64,000 bases of DNA from Tsuneonella sp. CC-YZS046 (GCF_035581365.1 NZ_CP141590.1:3034001-3098000), one strand, 5' to 3'. Shown: positions 31,348-40,196, numbered from the stretch's first letter. Numbers and translations are program-made. The notes: a model not told the origin generated them from the sequence alone.

Positions 31348-33569
31348 CACGCGTTCGCCTCTTCTCCCCCGTAGCGGAAATATTCATAGCTGTAATAGGC
31401 CGACGATCCCCCGGCGCCCCGCCGCGAATCGAATTTCGTGAGCACCGCCCCCAGAATGACGGGATGCATGCCCTGCAAGCGGCGCAGGCTTGCCTTCACC
31501 ATGCCCCGGCGCCCGCGTTCGGCTTCGATCACCACCACCACGCCATCCGCCAGCGCGGACAGGACCGGAGAATCGGCGAGGCCGAGCACCGGCGGGCTGT
31601 CGATCACGACCAGGTCGTAAGCCTCGCTGAATTGTTCCAGCAGGGCGGCCATGCGCGGCGAACCGAGCAGCTCCGTGGGGCTGGCCGGGAGCGGGCCGGA
31701 TGGCACCAGCGACAGATTGTCCTGGCCGGAAGGGACGACGACGCCTTCCAGCGTATCCTGACCCGCCAGCAGGCTCGACAGGCCCTTGCGGTTGCTTGCG
31801 CCCGCCATGCGATGAACGGACGGGCGGCGGAGATCCGCATCGACCAGCAGCACGCGCTTGTCGGCCAGGGCGAAGCTGCGGGCAATGGCGAAGCTGGTGG
31901 TGGTCTTGCCTTCCGCCGGTTCCGCGCTGGTGACCATCAGCAGACCCGGCAGCCCTTCCGCCGTCGAATAGGACAGTGAGCCGCGCAGCGAGTTATAGGC
32001 TTCGGAAATCGGCGATTTCGGATCGTCCAGCGCTTCCGCCGGTTCGCCATCCCGCACCACGGGGATGACCCCCAGCAAGGACAGGCCGACTTTCTGTTCG
32101 ACATCTTCCGGCGCGCGGATCTTGTCTTCGAGCTGATCCCGCACCAGCACGGCCGCGCCCGATATGCCCAGCCCCAGCAGCAGCGCCACGCCCAGGTTCC
32201 AGGGGAAGCTCGGCGCGCTGGGGACCAGCGGGGGATCGGCGGAATCGATGATCGAGATATTGCTGGAGGAAATGCCGGCGGCGGCATTCAGCTCGCGATA
32301 GCGTTGCAGCAGCCCGTCGTAGATCGAGCGGTTGGTGTCGGCCTCGCGAGCCAGCGTGTTGTAGCGCACCGCCCGGTCCTGCTCGGCCAGCGTCGCGCCC
32401 CGCAGTTGCGAGACTTGCGCCTTGAGCCGTTCCTCGGCGGTTTGCGCGGCGACATATTGCGCGCGGATCGAATCCCGCACCTCCCGCGCCGTCCGGTTGA
32501 GCTGCTGCCTGAGCGCGGACAATTCCCCTTCCAGCTTCTCGATGGCCGGATGATCGGGCAGATAGCGGGATCGCGCGCTCTGCAGCTTGGCTTCCACCTC
32601 GGCGCGCTCGGTCATCAATTGCTGCACGGCCGAGCTGGAGAGCACGGATTGCGAGGAAAGCAGCGGGCTGCCCTGTTCGGCATTCCATTGCGCCTGCGCC
32701 GCCACCCGCCTTGCCTGCGCTTCGTTGGCGGCTTCGTTCAGCTGCATCAGGCTCGCCACCGTGACGCTGCCGTTGCCGCCTTCGCTTTCTTCCCTGCGCG
32801 GATCGCGGGTGCGGATCAGGCCGGCCTGCCGGGCATAGGCGTTCAGCTCCCGTTCCGAGGCTTCCAGCCTGGCCCGGGCTTCCTCCAGCTGCTCGGCCAC
32901 GAAATTGCGGGCATAGGAGGAGCTGTCATAGCGCCGCTGCAGATTGGCCTGGATGAACTCGCTGGAGAAGGCGTTGGCGATGCTGGCGGACATCCCCGGA
33001 TCGGCGCTGGTGAAGCGGATGGTCGCGATGCGGGTGCTGGGGGGAAGCTCGACCTGCAGGCCGTTCTTCAGCATTTCGAGCACGATCTCGCGCTTCTCCC
33101 GCTCCGGCAAATTGGCTTCGGGCGGATCGGCCCCCATCGCTTCGAAGAACTGCTTGCTGCCGGCCAGGTTGAGCTTGCGCGTCACCCTTTCCGCGAGCGC
33201 CCGGCTGCGCAGGATGTCGAGCTGGGTGTTGAGGAAGCGATCGACATCCCAGTTGAGATTGGCCGCCGCTCTCCCTTCCAGGTCGTCGCCGAGCACCTGG
33301 TCGCTCTGGTCGTTGATCTGGATGCTGCTTTCGGCCGTGAAAAGGGGCGGGGTCAGCATGGTGACGACGGTGGCCAGCGCCAGTGCGGCGCCGACGATCG
33401 CGCCGATCAGCCACAGATTGCGCCGCAGCAGCGCGAGGATATAGCGGATGCGCTCCGCCATGCCCGTGGCGTAGGGATCGCCCGCATCGGCGGCAGGTCG
33501 GGAAGATGCCAAAAGATTCTGTCCGTCTTGGGCCACGATCGGGATGCTTCCGTTTCTATATGTCTCCAA
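31347..33569 (-). CDS. wzc: Wzc/GumC-type chain-length regulator and tyrosine autokinase
   Basis: 740 residues. The N-terminal Wzz domain starts at about 38 (MAERIRYILALLRRNLWLIGAIVGAALALATVV), a long coiled-coil periplasmic region runs from about 205 to 430, and the second membrane helix is near 445-470. The cytoplasmic BY-kinase domain has Walker A SAEPAEGKTTTS (Lys555), Walker A' VLLVDADLRRP and Walker B LVVIDSPP. The tail is a tyrosine cluster (AYYSYEYFRYGG), the usual autophosphorylation site. Controls EPS chain length and works with the Wza-like exporter encoded just upstream. Confidence 0.94.
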   Translation of the reverse strand: METYRNGSIPIVAQDGQNLLASSRPAADAGDPYATGMAERIRYILALLRRNLWLIGAIVGAALALATVVTMLTPPLFTAESSIQINDQSDQVLGDDLEGRAAANLNWDVDRFLNTQLDILRSRALAERVTRKLNLAGSKQFFEAMGADPPEANLPEREKREIVLEMLKNGLQVELPPSTRIATIRFTSADPGMSASIANAFSSEFIQANLQRRYDSSSYARNFVAEQLEEARARLEASERELNAYARQAGLIRTRDPRREESEGGNGSVTVASLMQLNEAANEAQARRVAAQAQWNAEQGSPLLSSQSVLSSSAVQQLMTERAEVEAKLQSARSRYLPDHPAIEKLEGELSALRQQLNRTAREVRDSIRAQYVAAQTAEERLKAQVSQLRGATLAEQDRAVRYNTLAREADTNRSIYDGLLQRYRELNAAAGISSSNISIIDSADPPLVPSAPSFPWNLGVALLLGLGISGAAVLVRDQLEDKIRAPEDVEQKVGLSLLGVIPVVRDGEPAEALDDPKSPISEAYNSLRGSLSYSTAEGLPGLLMVTSAEPAEGKTTTSFAIARSFALADKRVLLVDADLRRPSVHRMAGASNRKGLSSLLAGQDTLEGVVVPSGQDNLSLVPSGPLPASPTELLGSPRMAALLEQFSEAYDLVVIDSPPVLGLADSPVLSALADGVVVVIEAERGRRGMVKASLRRLQGMHPVILGAVLTKFDSRRGAGGSSAYYSYEYFRYGGEEANA

Positions 33570-33593
33570 GGCGGCGGAGGCCGCCTTGCGCCA

Positions 33594-34301
33594 TCATCTG
33601 TTGTTGTCGAGCAGGACGAATGTGTTGAACAGGGGGGCCGCCCGCAGGATATCGTTCCAGATGCCGGCCGCGCGGCTGTAGCCCACCACCACCACGTCGC
33701 CATCCATCATCTGCGGATCGGGCGCGCTGCCGGAACGAATGGCCTGGAGATCGAACCGGCCGCCCATGCGCTGCCCCTGCAGGGTCCGGAAGACGATCAC
33801 CTGGTCCAGCTTGGCGGTCGCGGTGGGGCTTCGCGCCATGGCCAGCGCGGCGAGCAGCGTCGCGCCGGGCTTCAGTTCATAGGCGCCGGGCTGGTTGACC
33901 TCGCCTTCCACCGACACCACCCGGGGCGTCGCTTCCACGATGGATATCGCCACGCGGGGGTTGCGCAGATAGCGGCGCGCATAGGCCTGCTCGATGTCTC
34001 CGGCGAGTTCGGCCTGGCTCCTGCCCGCGGCCGCCACGCTGCCGATCAGCGGCAAATTCAGCAGGCCGGAACCGTCGATCTCGATATCCGAGACGCTGAG
34101 ATCGGGTTCCTGAAACACGGTGACGCTGATCTTGTCGCCGCTTTGCAGGAGATAGGCGGAATCCCGGACCTCCTGCGCGGGGCCTTCGATGCTGCCATAG
34201 GCCGCCTGCCCCGCCGGCACCACGGGATCGAGAGTGGACCGGCATGCCGCAACGGCAAGCAGCACCAGCAGGAAGGGAGCAAGCTGGCCTTTGCGGATCA
34301 T
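33594..34301 (-). CDS. wza: Polysaccharide export outer-membrane lipoprotein (Wza/GumB)
   Basis: 235 residues with a lipoprotein signal (LLVLLAVAAC, lipid-modified Cys20). The Poly_export domain starts at YLLQSGDKISVTVFQEPDLSVSDIEIDGSGLLNLPLIGSV near 50, and a SLBB domain follows (RVVSVEGEVNQPGAYELKPGATLLAALAMA). Forms the outer-membrane channel for EPS. It is shorter than Wza of E. coli, matching the GumB/Wza-like short forms. The start overlaps the stop of the upstream ligase gene (ATGA), and wzc follows after 24 bases. Confidence 0.93.
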   Translation of the reverse strand: MIRKGQLAPFLLVLLAVAACRSTLDPVVPAGQAAYGSIEGPAQEVRDSAYLLQSGDKISVTVFQEPDLSVSDIEIDGSGLLNLPLIGSVAAAGRSQAELAGDIEQAYARRYLRNPRVAISIVEATPRVVSVEGEVNQPGAYELKPGATLLAALAMARSPTATAKLDQVIVFRTLQGQRMGGRFDLQAIRSGSAPDPQMMDGDVVVVGYSRAAGIWNDILRAAPLFNTFVLLDNNR

Positions 34302-35719
34302 GTGCTGCGTTCCATCATGCCTGATTGTCCTTGCGTTCTATACTGGTCGGAGTGGCGGCGCTCGAAGTCGGGCGGGCGCGCCAGCAGCCCTGCCGCAATC
34401 CCCGCCAGACATGCCAATGACATGCAGCGCAAGGGATAATCCACGATCGAGTGCAGGGCGAGAATGAGAAAGCAGGCGAGGCTGAAGACGAGGTGCGCGC
34501 GCATGGCGCCTTCGCTCCGCCACGCCCCGATCGCCATGGCCGCCAGCAGCCCGGCAATGGCCAGAAGCATGACGATGCCGGGAATCCCCGTTTCGAGCAG
34601 AAGCTCGAGATAATCGTTATGGGCGCGGTTCGGCATGGTCGGATCGACCACTTCGAGCCGTTCCGCCGCGAGGATGGCGGGTACGAACGTGCCCATTCCG
34701 CTTCCCGCCGGCCAGTATTGCGCGATGGCGAAATGGGTGTCGGCCCACAACTCCGGCCGGAATTCGCCTTGCAGGGAGAAGCGCGCGATCACCGCGCGCA
34801 AGGCGGCGTTGCCCTGCAAGATCAGGGCCGATCCGATAAATGCAGCGACGCCCGCTGTCGCGGCGAAGGCGAGGCCCCTGTTCCAGCGCCACCGGGGCAG
34901 GCTCGGATAGAGGATGGCGAGCTGGGCCAGCAGCGCCACCGGAACGAGTGCGATCCCCATGCGCGATCCGGTCATGATCACGGCAAACAGCAGCAAGGCA
35001 TTCGCGCCCAGAAACAGCACGAGCCGCTCCTTGCGTTGCCAAAGGGGAACGCGAGTGGCGTCATTCCCCGGCAGAATGGCGGCCAGCGCAACCATCCCGA
35101 TCAGCAGCACGTCGGCCTGCGCATTGCGGTTGGCCTGGAAGCCGGTGATCCAGCCGGAATGGGTTTGCGGATAAAGGCGCAGCGCGTCGCCGCTGGCGGC
35201 AAGTTGCATCGCGCCCCAGATCGCGCTGGCCAGGGCTATCAGCGCGATACAGGCGACAATCCGGGTGCGGGAGGAAAGCGGCAGCGCGCCGGCCATGAGC
35301 ATGAGGAACAGCGGCGGGCCGAACGACAGCAGCGCGGCCCAGCTGCGCGAAGGAGCGAGCGAGAGCGGCTGCCAGCCTTGTGCCCCGCCGACGAGTTCGA
35401 GCGCTATGCTCTCGGTTTCGCGGCCAGGCAGGGCCTGCCATAATGGCGGGGGCAGCGGGACAAGCTGCAGCGCGGGAAGAAGAATGGCGCCTGCGGCGAT
35501 CAGCAACAGCCGCGGATCGACCGGAAACTTCGCATCGGCTTTGCGAGAGGTCGCGGATGGCAGCCATATCCAGATGCAGGCGAGGATCGCCGCGAGGAGT
35601 TGCAGGGCTATCTCGAAAGCGGGATTGGGCGTTCCGCCGCCGCCAAGCGTCATCGCCGCAATCAGCAACGCAAGAGCAACGAAAATGCGGCGGTTGGAGA
35701 AGGGTTTGGAGACACGCAC
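34298..35719 (-). CDS. O-antigen ligase family membrane protein (second Wzy/WaaL candidate)
   Basis: GTG at 35719 gives 473 residues with about twelve hydrophobic segments; ATG at 35653 is a shorter alternative. The periplasmic loop has FRPELWADTHFAIAQYWPAGSGMGTFVPAI and NRAHNDYLELLLETGIPGIVMLL, the Wzy_C pattern with the conserved HNDYLE. The longer open frame to 36040 is not used because it runs through another gene. An intrinsic terminator lies eight bases before the GTG. This is the polymerase/ligase of the export operon; the 22779 gene product is a second one. Confidence 0.82.
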   Translation of the reverse strand: MRVSKPFSNRRIFVALALLIAAMTLGGGGTPNPAFEIALQLLAAILACIWIWLPSATSRKADAKFPVDPRLLLIAAGAILLPALQLVPLPPPLWQALPGRETESIALELVGGAQGWQPLSLAPSRSWAALLSFGPPLFLMLMAGALPLSSRTRIVACIALIALASAIWGAMQLAASGDALRLYPQTHSGWITGFQANRNAQADVLLIGMVALAAILPGNDATRVPLWQRKERLVLFLGANALLLFAVIMTGSRMGIALVPVALLAQLAILYPSLPRWRWNRGLAFAATAGVAAFIGSALILQGNAALRAVIARFSLQGEFRPELWADTHFAIAQYWPAGSGMGTFVPAILAAERLEVVDPTMPNRAHNDYLELLLETGIPGIVMLLAIAGLLAAMAIGAWRSEGAMRAHLVFSLACFLILALHSIVDYPLRCMSLACLAGIAAGLLARPPDFERRHSDQYRTQGQSGMMERST

Positions 35720-35726
35720 AGCCGAG

Positions 35727-35748
35727 AAAAACCCGGCAGTCAGCCGGG
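35727..35748 (-). terminator. Rho-independent terminator within the EPS export operon
   Basis: On the minus strand CCCGGC-TGACT-GCCGGG forms a perfect 6-bp GC stem (35732-35748), extended by wobble pairs, and five T follow (35731-35727). It sits after the small tail-anchored protein gene and just before the ligase gene start, so it could end the first transcript or act as an attenuator. Confidence 0.72.
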
Positions 35749-35793
35749 CCCTTCGCAATCGGATACAGGGATGAACACGGGTGGCCGGAACGA

Positions 35794-36078
35794 TCAGCCT
35801 GGGCTGTCGTTGTTGCTGCCGCCATCCGCCGCTATCGCGATGATCCCGCCAAGAAACGCAATGATGAGGGCAATCCAGAGCGGGCTTATCAGTTCGCTCG
35901 CGGCTTCCGCCGGCTGGCTTCCGCGAGCCACCGATTGCGGAGCGGCGGCCACGCCAGCGGAGGGCAGGGCATCTGACGAACGGGTCGCACTGGCGATTGC
36001 CGGCTGCGCGATTGCAAGTCCGCCCGCAGCCAAGGTGCAAAAAATTGCGCGAACCATGCTCATCTTGGGAATCTCCAT
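35794..36078 (-). CDS. Small exported protein with a C-terminal membrane helix
   Basis: 94 residues (or 89 from ATG 36063, which has GGAGA upstream). An N-terminal signal segment (VRAIFCTLAAGGLAIAQPAIA) precedes a Ser/Ala-rich linker and a C-terminal helix LWIALIIAFLGGIIAIAADGG ending in SNNDSPG. Similar small proteins with an IAAD-G/D tail are common next to sphingomonad EPS genes, in my recollection, but no function is known to me. It lies between the initiating transferase gene and the ligase gene on the same strand. Confidence 0.6.
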   Translation of the reverse strand: MEIPKMSMVRAIFCTLAAGGLAIAQPAIASATRSSDALPSAGVAAAPQSVARGSQPAEAASELISPLWIALIIAFLGGIIAIAADGGSNNDSPG

Positions 36079-36187
36079 TTATCCCAGCCCCCCCTAATCG
36101 TGCGGAGAATATCCAATTTGCCCGGAAAGTCCAAAGGCAAAGAAGCCAAATCGGACTAAAGTTGAGACGAACCGTTTGAATTTGCGG

Positions 36188-37576
36188 TCAGAATGCCCGC
36201 TCGTGGACGATTACGCGCAGCGTCAGTATCACGATCCCGATATCGCGCAGGATATTCCAGCCGGAGAGATATTCCAGATCGGCGCGAAGCCGGCTGGAGA
36301 GATCGTCTTCCGCCTCCGTCGCGCCGCGCAATCCGCGAATCTGGGCAAGCCCCGTCAGGCCGGGCTTGAGCGCATGGCGCTGCCAGTATCGGCGATCCAC
36401 TTCCCAGAATCGTTTCGTCCCCGCCAGCGAGCCGAGGGCATGCGGCCGGGGGCCGACGATGCTCATGTCCCCTAGGATGATGTTCCAGAGCTGGGGGAGT
36501 TCGTCGATGCTCCAGGATCGCAGCAGCCGGCCGGTCCTGGTAATGCGATCGTCCTCGCGCGCGGTTGAGCGGTGTCCTTCATGGTCGGCCCGGCTCACGC
36601 GCATCGAGCGAAACTTGTAGATCGTGAACAGGCGATTGGCCCGGCCCATCCGCTGCTGCCGGAAGAAGATCGGCCCGCCATCCTCCAGCTTGATCGCAAT
36701 GGCAGCGCCTATCATGACCGGGGCCAGCACGATCAGCGCGGCCACGGACAGGGTCAGGTCGAACAGGCGCTTGATTGCCCTCGATTCGAGGCTGAGCGGC
36801 CCTTTTGAAACGACCAGCGTGGAAAAATCGTGGCTGTGACGCACCCCTACGGCGCCGATGTCGTGAGCGGCGAGGCTCACGATCTCTCCATCCACGGCGG
36901 CCGCGCGGAACACCAGCGCCCAGTCCGGCTGCCGTTCCGGCGAGCAACTGACGACCACCCGGTCCATATTGCGCATGGCCCGGCCCAGCCGGTCCAGCCC
37001 GAGCGGATCGTCCAGAGACGGCGACAGCCCGTGTTGCTCGGCATCGATCCGATGGGCGTCGCGGAGACTGACTTCCGGCCCGCCCGCGTCGATCAGCAAT
37101 ATATTGAGCAGGGTGGGGCCGAGGCGCTTCTTGATCCATTTGTCGAGCGCGTAGCGGACCAGCAGCATCCCGCAGAGCGCCAGAACCAGACCCAGCGCAT
37201 AGATGAAGCGGGAAAGCGCTTCGCCGGCCTTCAGGAAGAAGACCATGAAGCTGAGCAAGGCGGCCGACACGGCCAGCGCGGTCACCACCCGCTGCGCGGC
37301 CGTCCGGAAACGATTGAGCGACGCCAGCGAATAGGTGCCGTTGTAGAGCCCGATGGTGAGAAAGATCGGCACCATCAGCTGGGCGGAGAGAATCGAATAG
37401 GAGTTCAGCCATTCGCCGCGATAGATCAGGCCGGCCAAGCCCATCCCGGCAATTATGATCGCCGCATCCGTCGCCAGCAAGCCGACATGCAGTCGCATGC
37501 GATAGCGTTCCAATGAGGGTATGCGCCCCGCAATCGCGGAACCCGCGCTCTCCCAATATCGGAAAGGAAAATTCAT
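36188..37576 (-). CDS. Undecaprenyl-phosphate sugar phosphotransferase (EPS initiation)
   Basis: 462 residues. Four to five N-terminal membrane helices (about 30-135) and a CoA-binding-like cytoplasmic part are followed by a further helix (about 275-297, LTLSVAALIVLAPVMIGAAIAIKLE) and the bacterial sugar transferase domain. Its motifs are GGPIFFRQQRMGRANRLFTIYKFRSMR, RITRTGRLLRSWSIDELPQLWNIILGDMSIVGPRP and KPGLTGLAQIRGLRG, as in WbaP, GumD and related PglC-like enzymes. It starts repeat-unit synthesis by loading the first sugar phosphate on undecaprenyl phosphate. It leads the minus-strand export operon and has a tandem 16-bp repeat upstream. Confidence 0.94.
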   Translation of the reverse strand: MNFPFRYWESAGSAIAGRIPSLERYRMRLHVGLLATDAAIIIAGMGLAGLIYRGEWLNSYSILSAQLMVPIFLTIGLYNGTYSLASLNRFRTAAQRVVTALAVSAALLSFMVFFLKAGEALSRFIYALGLVLALCGMLLVRYALDKWIKKRLGPTLLNILLIDAGGPEVSLRDAHRIDAEQHGLSPSLDDPLGLDRLGRAMRNMDRVVVSCSPERQPDWALVFRAAAVDGEIVSLAAHDIGAVGVRHSHDFSTLVVSKGPLSLESRAIKRLFDLTLSVAALIVLAPVMIGAAIAIKLEDGGPIFFRQQRMGRANRLFTIYKFRSMRVSRADHEGHRSTAREDDRITRTGRLLRSWSIDELPQLWNIILGDMSIVGPRPHALGSLAGTKRFWEVDRRYWQRHALKPGLTGLAQIRGLRGATEAEDDLSSRLRADLEYLSGWNILRDIGIVILTLRVIVHERAF

Positions 37577-37590
37577 GCCCTTTGCGCTTC

Positions 37591-37622
37591 TTTTAGAATA
37601 GCCGATTTTTAGAATAGCCGAT
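37591..37622. repeat. Perfect tandem 16-bp repeat upstream of the initiating transferase
   Basis: TTTTAGAATAGCCGAT occurs at 37591-37606 and again, without mismatch, at 37607-37622. On the minus strand it covers about -15 to -46 relative to the ATG at 37576. The area is AT-rich compared with the window. It may be a promoter or regulator-binding element, or a recent slippage duplication. Confidence 0.75.
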
Positions 37623-37737
37623 GCGTCGGCGAATTATGGCGCGACAATCCTAATTTACTCTAAAATAGCAAGAAATATGCGTCGGCCCGACCGATTATGG
37701 AGGAGATTGCCCGGGGAGCCGGGCGGGCGTCCCCGTC

Positions 37738-38769
37738 TCAGCGCCGCCGCGCGGCCGCGCGCGCGATGTCGGTCAACCCCTGGGCCAGCACCACTTCCGC
37801 GGAATGGCTCCCGGATACCAGCGCCTGATGCAGGGCGACCAGGCGCTGCACCAGCCGTTCCAACTTGCGCCCCTGCCATTGCCGCAGCTGTGTCGCGAGA
37901 TCGCGCTTGTCCTTGAAGAACACCCGCCGCGCCCTGGTTTCCGCCTCCAGCAACCCGGCCACGTCGCCCCTTGGCCCCAGCTTGGCGGACAGTTGCGCCA
38001 GCTGCGCCACGCGCCGCTCCATCGCCAGCAGCAGGCCCACGGGATTGAGCGACAGATCCCGCATCCGCTTGAGTTCCGCCGAAAGACGGCCCACCTCGCC
38101 GGACAGGACCGCATTGACCAGCGGGCTGAAGCCATCTTCCTCCGTGCTGGCGCCGATCGCATCGAGATCCTCCACTCTGGCGGCGCGGGGCGCCTGCGGA
38201 GTCGCATCGAGATAGATCGCCAGCTTGGTGACTTCCGATTGCGCGAGCCGGACGTCCAGGCTCGCGGCGCGGGCGATCCGCTCGGCGAGATCGCCGCCCA
38301 TCTGCAGCCCGGCCGCATCCGCCATCTGCCGGACGGCGGATGTGACGGAAGACAGGTCGGGCGGATAGAACATGGCCACGAGCGCGTCGTCCCGCGAGGC
38401 CAGCAGCTTCGCGGTGCGCGACTTGTCGGTCGCGGCGGCGGCCACGATCAGCACCGGGCAGGGCGGCACCTCGCTTTCGAGCAGGTTGGAAACCGCGTCG
38501 TGGACGTCGTCGCCGGTGGCGCGCACGAAAATATGCCGCGCGCCGCCGAACAGCGAGGTGGATCGCGCTTCATCGTCGAGGCGGACCGGATCGCGCTTCA
38601 GTTCCGCGCCGGAAAGCTCGATCCTTTCGCCGGAATCCGCCAGTTGGCGGGTGATCCGCTCGGCGGCGGCGAAGGCGCCGGCTTCGTCCTGGCCGCAGAA
38701 GTAGAACAGCCGGCATTGCAGCGCCGCCTTCGGAGCAACGGCGGCAAAATCGCGTTGGGTGGCCTTCAC
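37738..38769 (-). CDS. holA: DNA polymerase III subunit delta
   Basis: 343 residues from the GTG at 38769, which overlaps the lptE stop (GTGA). CRLFYFCGQDEAGAFAAAERITRQL, LFGGARHIFVRATGDD, CPVLIVAAAATDKSRTAKLL and FFKDKRDLATQLRQWQGRKLERLVQRLVALHQALVSGSHSAEVVLAQGLTDIA are typical of alphaproteobacterial HolA. It is the wrench of the clamp loader, opening the beta sliding clamp. A GC hairpin (GCCCGG/CCGGGC, 37709-37724) follows without a T run. Family-usual length is about 340. Confidence 0.92.
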   Translation of the reverse strand: MKATQRDFAAVAPKAALQCRLFYFCGQDEAGAFAAAERITRQLADSGERIELSGAELKRDPVRLDDEARSTSLFGGARHIFVRATGDDVHDAVSNLLESEVPPCPVLIVAAAATDKSRTAKLLASRDDALVAMFYPPDLSSVTSAVRQMADAAGLQMGGDLAERIARAASLDVRLAQSEVTKLAIYLDATPQAPRAARVEDLDAIGASTEEDGFSPLVNAVLSGEVGRLSAELKRMRDLSLNPVGLLLAMERRVAQLAQLSAKLGPRGDVAGLLEAETRARRVFFKDKRDLATQLRQWQGRKLERLVQRLVALHQALVSGSHSAEVVLAQGLTDIARAAARRR

Positions 38770-39314
38770 GAGCCTTGGTGGAGCTGGAGCGTGAGGCGGG
38801 TCACGATTCGGTCGGCCACGTCGCGGGCGAGATTTTCCAGCGCGGTCTGCTCCGCCGCGATGGTGGCATATTCCGACGAAACCACGTCGATGCCGGCATC
38901 GGAGCCGGCCGTGGCGTCCAGCACCACATCGCCGGTCGCGTTGTCGACCAGCTGATAGCGCGCCCGGAGCGTGCGGCGTTCGCGGCCGATCGTATCGTCG
39001 CTGAGCAGGCCCAGCCCTTCGAGGCGATCGTCGAGCTTGATCTGGAGCAGGTAGCGTTTGCTGGAAGATGCGGCCCCGCTTTCCTCCAGCCGGTCCCGGA
39101 GCGCATTGCGCACCAGCCAGCCTGCCCGCCCCTCGATCGGGGCGACCTCGACCGCGGCCAGGCCTTGCGCGACCGTGCCGTTGCCGCCGCCCGCATACAT
39201 CGGCCGCAATCCGCATCCGGACAGGAGGCCCGCGGCGAGCAGCGCCGGCACGGCCCGGAAAAGGCGCCGGCGCCTTCCCGCGCGCCGCGCCGCCTTGTGC
39301 GTGTCAGCCGGCAA
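38766..39314 (-). CDS. lptE: LPS assembly lipoprotein LptE
   Basis: 182 residues. Lipobox LLSGC with the lipidated Cys at residue 34; the mature part GLRPMYAGG is the usual start of alphaproteobacterial LptE. LVRNALRDRLEESG and SSEYATIAAEQTALENLARDVADRIVTRLTLQL complete the domain. It plugs LptD in the outer membrane for LPS insertion. The TTG start at 39314 lies inside the upstream gene (11-base overlap). Confidence 0.88.
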   Translation of the reverse strand: MPADTHKAARRAGRRRRLFRAVPALLAAGLLSGCGLRPMYAGGGNGTVAQGLAAVEVAPIEGRAGWLVRNALRDRLEESGAASSSKRYLLQIKLDDRLEGLGLLSDDTIGRERRTLRARYQLVDNATGDVVLDATAGSDAGIDVVSSEYATIAAEQTALENLARDVADRIVTRLTLQLHQGS

Positions 39315-39774
39315 TGGCGTTGCGGCGCAGGTCGCGCGCCTTGGTCAGGATGATATCCTCGAGCTTCTGCACGGTCGCGGCCTGCACCGGCGCCTCGATC
39401 CAGTTTCCGGAGGAGACGGCGGCCTGGCGGCTCACCATGACCCGCAGGGCGTCGGCGCGCAGATCCTGGTCGAGGATGGTCACGCTGACTTTCACCCGTT
39501 CGGCGGGATTGCGCGGATTCGCATACCAGTCCGTCACGATCACCCCGCCATTGCTGTCCGCCTGCAGCAGCGGCATGAAGGACAGCGTTTCCAGGCTGGC
39601 GCGCCACAGATAGGAATTGACGCCGATCGTGTTGATCTTGGCGGCCGCGAGGTCGGCCTTGGGCCGTTCCTTCTTGCCGCAAGCCCCCAGCGCGGCGAGC
39701 GCGGCGGCGGCCATGACGGTCCGGACCGCGACCCGGCCTGGCGATATGCGGGAAAGTGTTTTGCCTGTCTTCAA
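39304..39774 (-). CDS. DUF3576 lipoprotein
   Basis: 156 residues from TTG 39774, with AGGAAA eight bases upstream. Lipobox LAALGAC near 25-31; the conserved part is INTIGVNSYLWRASLETLSFMPLLQADSNGGVIVTDWY. DUF3576 proteins are alphaproteobacterial lipoproteins of unknown function found beside lptE. In many relatives leuS lies between this gene and lptE, but here the two overlap directly. Probably outer-membrane assembly related by context. Confidence 0.85.
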   Translation of the reverse strand: MKTGKTLSRISPGRVAVRTVMAAAALAALGACGKKERPKADLAAAKINTIGVNSYLWRASLETLSFMPLLQADSNGGVIVTDWYANPRNPAERVKVSVTILDQDLRADALRVMVSRQAAVSSGNWIEAPVQAATVQKLEDIILTKARDLRRNAIAG

Positions 39775-40196
39775 AGGTCAGTTTCCTGTACTGCGTGGCG
39801 CGCCGCGCGGGATGCGCCGGTGACCCGGGCCGCGCCAGCGCGCAAGGCCTCGCCGCTCTCTATAAACGGACTGCGGGCGGCGGCAAGGGCGCATGGGCAC
39901 AAGCCTCGACGAGCCGGAACGCGGCTTCGGGCCGGCGGCGATTCGGCGCGGGCGGGGAGGCCGAGTGTGGACATGGTGCAACAGGTCCTACCCAATTGTT
40001 CCGATTCGCTTTGTTCCGTCCATACGGGCTGGAAATTTGCCGAACAGCAGCATATCATGTGCAACCGATTGGAAACGGTTGTCTATGCGGCCTGCAATTC
40101 GCGCCGGCCCGGCAATATGCCGGAAGGTGCGGAAAGGACATGGTCGATAAGCGCATGGCGCATGGCGACCGGATGAGGCGAGGCGTTCAGGGGCTT
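39775..40196. other. Divergent intergenic region of about 420 bases
   Basis: Contains no convincing gene. It must hold the promoters of the DUF3576 operon (minus) and of the gene at 40197 (plus). A 6-bp dyad, CAACCG (40062-40067) and CGGTTG (40076-40081), lies in its more AT-rich part. Possible in-frame ATGs at 40140, 40155 and 40173 might extend the next gene upstream. Confidence 0.6.

Noticed and set aside
32304-34439. A 711-codon plus-strand frame opposite wzc and wza
   Set aside because: Antisense shadow; both sense genes carry clear motifs and operon overlaps.
35720-36040. Longer version of the ligase gene starting at 36040
   Set aside because: It would run through the terminator and the small tail-anchored protein gene; GTG 35719 gives the normal domain layout.
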